Origin: CAKSQF01 sp051868045
Lineage (GTDB): Bacteria; Bacillota; Clostridia; Oscillospirales; CAG-272
NCBI GenBank assembly: GCA_051868045.1
Contig: JBJDZN010000041.1
Coordinates: 1-64,000 of the forward strand
DNA length: 64,000 nucleotides
Direction: 5' to 3'
Positions 61,601 to 64,000 of the stretch are shown here, one piece after another. The position numbers and the translations under genes were made by a program. Every line of letters begins with the position of its first letter. Within the stretch, counting starts at the first letter, position 1. The notes under the pieces were generated by a model that had not been told where the DNA came from, did not search any database, and saw only the letters and a list, made by a program, of their open reading frames with translations.

Positions 61601-62635
61601 GAGAAGATTGGAGACGGTTCCCACATTCACAATGGAGGTGACCCCTTCAATGACCAGCCGATGTCCGTACAGCAGACTGCCGCCCAAAAGGTCATAGCCC
61701 ATTTCCGACAGGGCATAGCGGTCGTATTGCTTGGTCGCCGAATGGGTTTGGATTGTCAGCCGTCTTGGCTCCACGGTCAGCGTGCCGTCCTGAAGGATCA
61801 GATCGTACGTTTCGGTCACATCGTTGCCGTCGGAATCGTAGATTCTGCCGGTAATGCTGTTGACGGCAACGCCCGGTTCGGTGATCATGCCCTCCACGGT
61901 CACGTCCAGACGGTCGCCCTCCCGAAGGGTGCCGGATTCAAGGGTCCATTGGGGATTCTGCAAAAAATTTCCGTCGTAGACCTTGCTCGCACTTGAAGCC
62001 ACTACCGTCAGCTTCCGTTTGATCACCGTCAGATAGCCCGACTCCACCGTCAGATTGTAGCAATCGGTCACGTCGGCACCGTTTTGGTTGACAATACGGA
62101 AATTGAGGATCTCCACCGACCGGCTGGTCTGAAGTTCCCCCGTAACCGAAAGTTCCACCCCGTCCAGACGGTCGCCGTCTGCCAGATTGGACACGCGGAT
62201 CCGACTTTCCAGTTCCGATGCCCGGGTGCCGTAATAAAGGGTGGTATCGGGAAAGGTGATCTTGGCATTCCGTCGGCTGATTTCAAAACTGCTGCCCACC
62301 TGCCGCACCGTTCCGAAGGGATTGCGGGTCTCGGCGATCATCTCATAGGAACCGATCTTTTCGGGATAGTCATCCGACCAGTCGTCACTGCCCGTTTCGG
62401 CAAAACGGTAGTCCGGGAATGCCAGAAAGGCAGTGGCTCCGTAGCTCGGAGTGTCTCCGTATACGGCATTTTCACTGTATGCTCCGCCGAAAAAGGTACC
62501 GGAGTAGAAAAGCAGTACCAGAATTGCCGCCAAAAGCACCAGTGCAAGGATGACGAACACCGGCTTGTGCCGCTTGACGAAGTCGATCCGACGGGCAATC
62601 TTCCGCATTTTTTCCACATACGCATCATAGGTCAT
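58670..62635 (-). CDS. Large membrane-anchored protein with MBG-type repeats and a transglutaminase-like domain
   Basis: A 1321-aa protein. Basic N-terminus, one membrane span (about 25-43), then at least five repeats of about 80 residues of MBG/YDG type (AEKVYDGTPL, GTLLKGDTL, YxIxxxxGxLTV). A short Thr/Pro/Gly repeat linker (PGTTPGT units near 550) follows. A transglutaminase-like domain is centred on C822 (EGVCIHFASAAVLMYRTLGI) and H864 (NAHAWVEIYLDSFGWIPVEV); the third catalytic position falls in PVEV, Glu where most families have Asp. At least two further MBG repeats follow, with a final membrane span (about 1290-1310) and a basic tail. Both ends are in the membrane, so the large part is extracellular. 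Role unknown; the domain may cross-link or cleave surface proteins. Confidence 0.85.
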   Translation of the reverse strand: MTYDAYVEKMRKIARRIDFVKRHKPVFVILALVLLAAILVLLFYSGTFFGGAYSENAVYGDTPSYGATAFLAFPDYRFAETGSDDWSDDYPEKIGSYEMIAETRNPFGTVRQVGSSFEISRRNAKITFPDTTLYYGTRASELESRIRVSNLADGDRLDGVELSVTGELQTSRSVEILNFRIVNQNGADVTDCYNLTVESGYLTVIKRKLTVVASSASKVYDGNFLQNPQWTLESGTLREGDRLDVTVEGMITEPGVAVNSITGRIYDSDGNDVTETYDLILQDGTLTVEPRRLTIQTHSATKQYDRYALSEMGYDLLGGSLLYGHRLVIEGVTSIVNVGTVSNLLRFSVQDSNGMDVSSCYEIVQTSGVLKVTPIELSFTTGSAEKVYDGTPLVCENYTQTGGTLLKGDTLKPVFRQLTNAGSADNSFVCTILDPDGQDVTANYQITATYGKLTVKRREITLQTDTAEKFYDGTPLYSTGYVLLEGTLADPHTALTALSYAKQTQVGSRVNVVSFGLYLPSGEAVTTNYAITYVNGTLTVKESDYVPPETTPGTTPGTTPGTTPGTIPGTDPGDLPITLPEGIPSLDQISGLGDLSGDIPMNSGLPDYLGPLGNLVAEQSGSYYLRMTSFGDYLGGGRWGMPDLCTENLIPGMPELSALESAGYILKNSYNYPVLPGTITLYTNPGYDLLPGLGVDLDYPNDCNMPWSHDVAVGYSVNFLPQDDLEDILACRQDGSVLLDDAYYQKYYVYANYLTVPDDIRAEMLTLASRYKLAEDTDPAAMIPAVRDYIRGCASYNLFYESCPDGVDPVIYFLTESREGVCIHFASAAVLMYRTLGIPARLVGGFMVDAEGGRMTAFNALNAHAWVEIYLDSFGWIPVEVTGDGYITQGDALVVVPNSGEKDYDGSPLIADGYEILTGSLREGDYIIAKVGGSQLFAGCSSSYFEILEIHDSSGRDVTDEYDLIVLDGTLTVNPIEIKINPDEVKVYLGTDLTLPAISELMTEDMPEVLFGVTPIVRINCTGAKPDSEDPERIHTFMASKGSILYEFDVDEDTIPEGKATLRLEIESFPSVTVVDKNGDEALSAGEVENAGIFEPILVTGPDGNEYIAVSLTMGDASAGYDGTPLTCQDFRLLSGALREGDQIVIKSGSYQLYAGSTENVCGSLVVLDAQGKDVTRLYSLTVYSGILTVTPAPLPLARRTLTVPVDGKLELTDVAWSDGIAAFPASYRLSDANGTVRLEGSRLYGIRTGSAILVMNCDPWDLNGDGVPEYEAASYPYPIRVTEKTEHPVPVILWVSLGVLIGASLLAAGILRKRNRKKHR

Positions 62636-62684
62636 GTTCTGTTACCGATTCCTTTCCCGATTTTTTGTGATTTGCGGTGTCCGT

Positions 62685-63284
62685 TCATTCCTGATCCGAA
62701 GCGGACACCATATAGTCTTCCAGATTTTTGACGATGTAGGTTCCGCCGGTTCTTCCGACATCATCTTCCCATTTGATAACGAACATCAGGCTGTCGCCGC
62801 CCTGAAGGGTCATCTCACCGGGCAGATCCAGATAGCTTTCCTCTTCCCAATCATCGTCCGAACCGTCCTCGGCGGCAAGATAGACGGTATTTACCGAACG
62901 GGTCCCATTGTACTGGGTACAGCTGAGATCGGTGATCCGCAGCTTGCCCGACCCCCGCTTGTAGATTCGAAGGGTATAGCTGACATAGCCGTCCCCGCCG
63001 TCTGAGGAGGTATACACCTGAAGGTCAAGACAGCGAAGCTCAAAGGAGCTGCTCGTGGTGCTTGTCTCTTCAATTGCGGGCTTGGGACGGCTGCTGATCC
63101 CTTCGGTATTGACGCTGTACACGGGACTCTGATCGGGAACCGACGGGTCGTCCCAAAACAGTCCGAATACCGCCAGTGTCAGCAGCAGAATCAGCACCAA
63201 TGCCAGACTGACGATAGCTGTGGCAAGGATGCGGATTCCGCCGTCCCGGATCACGGTTTTCTTTCTTGGATTTTGTATTTTCAT
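62685..63284 (-). CDS. Membrane-anchored hypothetical protein
   Basis: A 199-aa protein: a basic N-terminus, one span (about 20-42; ATAIVSLALVLILLLTLAVF), then a beta-rich extracellular domain (about 75-199) with DLQVYTSSDGGDGYVSYTLR and a closing MFVIKWEDDVGRTGGTYIV. AGGA six bases before the ATG supports the start. It lies between the AAA+ ATPase gene and the transglutaminase gene in one operon. I do not recognise a family. The same anchor-plus-beta-domain plan suggests it works with the transglutaminase protein at the surface. Confidence 0.7.
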   Translation of the reverse strand: MKIQNPRKKTVIRDGGIRILATAIVSLALVLILLLTLAVFGLFWDDPSVPDQSPVYSVNTEGISSRPKPAIEETSTTSSSFELRCLDLQVYTSSDGGDGYVSYTLRIYKRGSGKLRITDLSCTQYNGTRSVNTVYLAAEDGSDDDWEEESYLDLPGEMTLQGGDSLMFVIKWEDDVGRTGGTYIVKNLEDYMVSASDQE

Positions 63285-63336
63285 CTGTTATCCTGCCTTT
63301 CGGGAAGGTTGCCCGACTTCTGTGTCGGTCGATTTT

Positions 63337-64000
63337 TCAATGGAGGAATTTGCCAAGGGTGCGTCTGCACAGGGGAAGTCCGTCCTCCCCGAAGAGGTTG
63401 TCCAGACAATCCTCCAGCCCCTTTGCCTCGGTGCGCACATAAACCGGATTCTGATTTTCCAGCTTCCGCAGTACCTTCCGGGCGATGATCTGATCCACAC
63501 CGTCCATCTCCCTGCCTCCGCAGGCGAGATAAACCGGGATAAAGCCCTCGATCTGGCTCATAATCCGGTTCCCGAAGGTGATGCCCAGATGTCCGATCAG
63601 ATAGGCATCCAGTGCCTCGATCTTCTCCCGCACCTCTTCGCTGAGCCGATATTTCACCCTTGCCTCACGGAACAGCCTGTCCAGCTGATTTCCCGTCAGA
63701 CTCACGCCCTCGGCACTCCCGGAGGCGGAAAAGGGCTTCGCCCGGCGATCCAGATCCAGCACCATGGCACGGTCGTAGACCTTGTCCGAGATGGCGAGGG
63801 TCGAATCGTCGTTGTTTGCCGTTCCCACGAACCAGACCGTGTCGGGAATGTGGAGCTTGCCGTTCTTCAGCCGTTTGGGATCGTCCGAACGGCTGTCGGA
63901 CACGATCTCAACGGTGCGGCTCTGACTGTCGGGTAGTTCCAGAACCGACAGAAATTCGGCAAAATAATATTCCACACGGGCGATGTTCATCTCGTCCAGC
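63337..64000 (-). CDS. McrB-like AAA+ ATPase, C-terminal part (continues beyond the window)
   Basis: The last 221 codons of a gene that enters from beyond base 64000. Its first residues read LDEMN (Walker B with the family's Asn), followed by WFVGTANNDDSTLAISDKVYDR as sensor 1 and arginine finger region. This is the pattern of the McrB/dynein-like AAA+ GTPase/ATPase group. No restriction (McrC) or DNA-binding part can be seen here. A helical lid domain follows (about 85-215 of this part). It is the promoter-proximal gene seen of an operon with the two anchored proteins downstream, an odd setting for a McrB-like enzyme. Confidence 0.75.
   Translation of the reverse strand, partial: LDEMNIARVEYYFAEFLSVLELPDSQSRTVEIVSDSRSDDPKRLKNGKLHIPDTVWFVGTANNDDSTLAISDKVYDRAMVLDLDRRAKPFSASGSAEGVSLTGNQLDRLFREARVKYRLSEEVREKIEALDAYLIGHLGITFGNRIMSQIEGFIPVYLACGGREMDGVDQIIARKVLRKLENQNPVYVRTEAKGLEDCLDNLFGEDGLPLCRRTLGKFLH

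Overview
The window looks like chromosome of a low-to-mid GC Gram-positive anaerobe of the class Clostridia, probably a gut or gut-like fermenter in or near the Oscillospirales/Christensenellales. Supporting signs are AGGAGG-type ribosome binding sites, many near-consensus TTGACA-17-TATAAT promoters, pyruvate formate-lyase, reverse rubrerythrin with rubredoxin, an F-type ATP synthase with a Na+-type c subunit, LytR-CpsA-Psr and MBOAT/DHHW envelope genes, and families named mostly from Clostridia (DUF5696, DUF6062, DUF4358). No phage, insertion sequence, CRISPR array, rRNA or tRNA was seen. The species assignment is inference only.

Layout. 1-620: small XRE repressor with a long leader. 646-14108 (minus): seven-gene operon for a sugar ABC importer. 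It holds one very large solute-binding protein (1142 aa), two separate permease pairs, an NHL/TPR/YIP1-like membrane protein and a 1174-aa DUF5696 exoprotein, with no ATPase. 14109-18700: intergenic DNA with a palindrome over a promoter start, a sigma-region-4-like protein, a UDPGP-type nucleotidyltransferase, an OGG-type DNA glycosylase and a DUF6062 protein. 18747-22141 (minus): DHHW protein, MBOAT acyltransferase and DUF4358 lipoprotein. 22428-24267 (minus): PlsY and a GT28 glycolipid glycosyltransferase. 24324-25226 (minus): reverse rubrerythrin and a rubredoxin. 25318-26529: anchored surface protein. 26694-34373 (plus): aromatic amino acid operon tyrA-aroB-aroA-aroC-pheA-aroEK(fusion)-aroQ, preceded by what reads as a complete ribosome-mediated attenuator with a Tyr-rich leader peptide. 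34519-35567 (minus): metal exporter with a His/Asp-rich loop. 35804-37324: LCP protein. 37361-40925 (minus): pflB-pflA under a ZTP (pfl-motif) riboswitch. 41094-43023: TIM-barrel-like lipoprotein and YugP-type peptidase. 43129-50222 (minus): complete ATP synthase operon I-a-c-b-delta-alpha-gamma-beta-epsilon. 50417-53197 (minus): CPA1 antiporter and TrkA. 53243-56515: RCC1-type propeller lipoprotein and ProRS. 56734-58444: BceRS-like two-component system. 58670-64000 (minus): MBG-repeat transglutaminase, anchored protein and an McrB-like AAA+ ATPase that runs off the edge.

How it fits together. The gene set describes a fermenter that imports complex carbohydrate, makes formate and acetyl-CoA with PflB, detoxifies oxygen species by rubrerythrin, and runs a probably Na+-coupled ATP synthase next to cation transport genes. 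RNA-level control stands out: tyrA shows transcription attenuation by a leader peptide and pflB a ZTP riboswitch. Intergenic spaces carry a recurring set of near-identical hairpins, some working as terminators. The best candidates for a little-described system are the Tyr-responsive attenuator (unusual for a Gram-positive, where T-boxes dominate), the double-permease transporter operon, and the McrB-like ATPase/transglutaminase operon.
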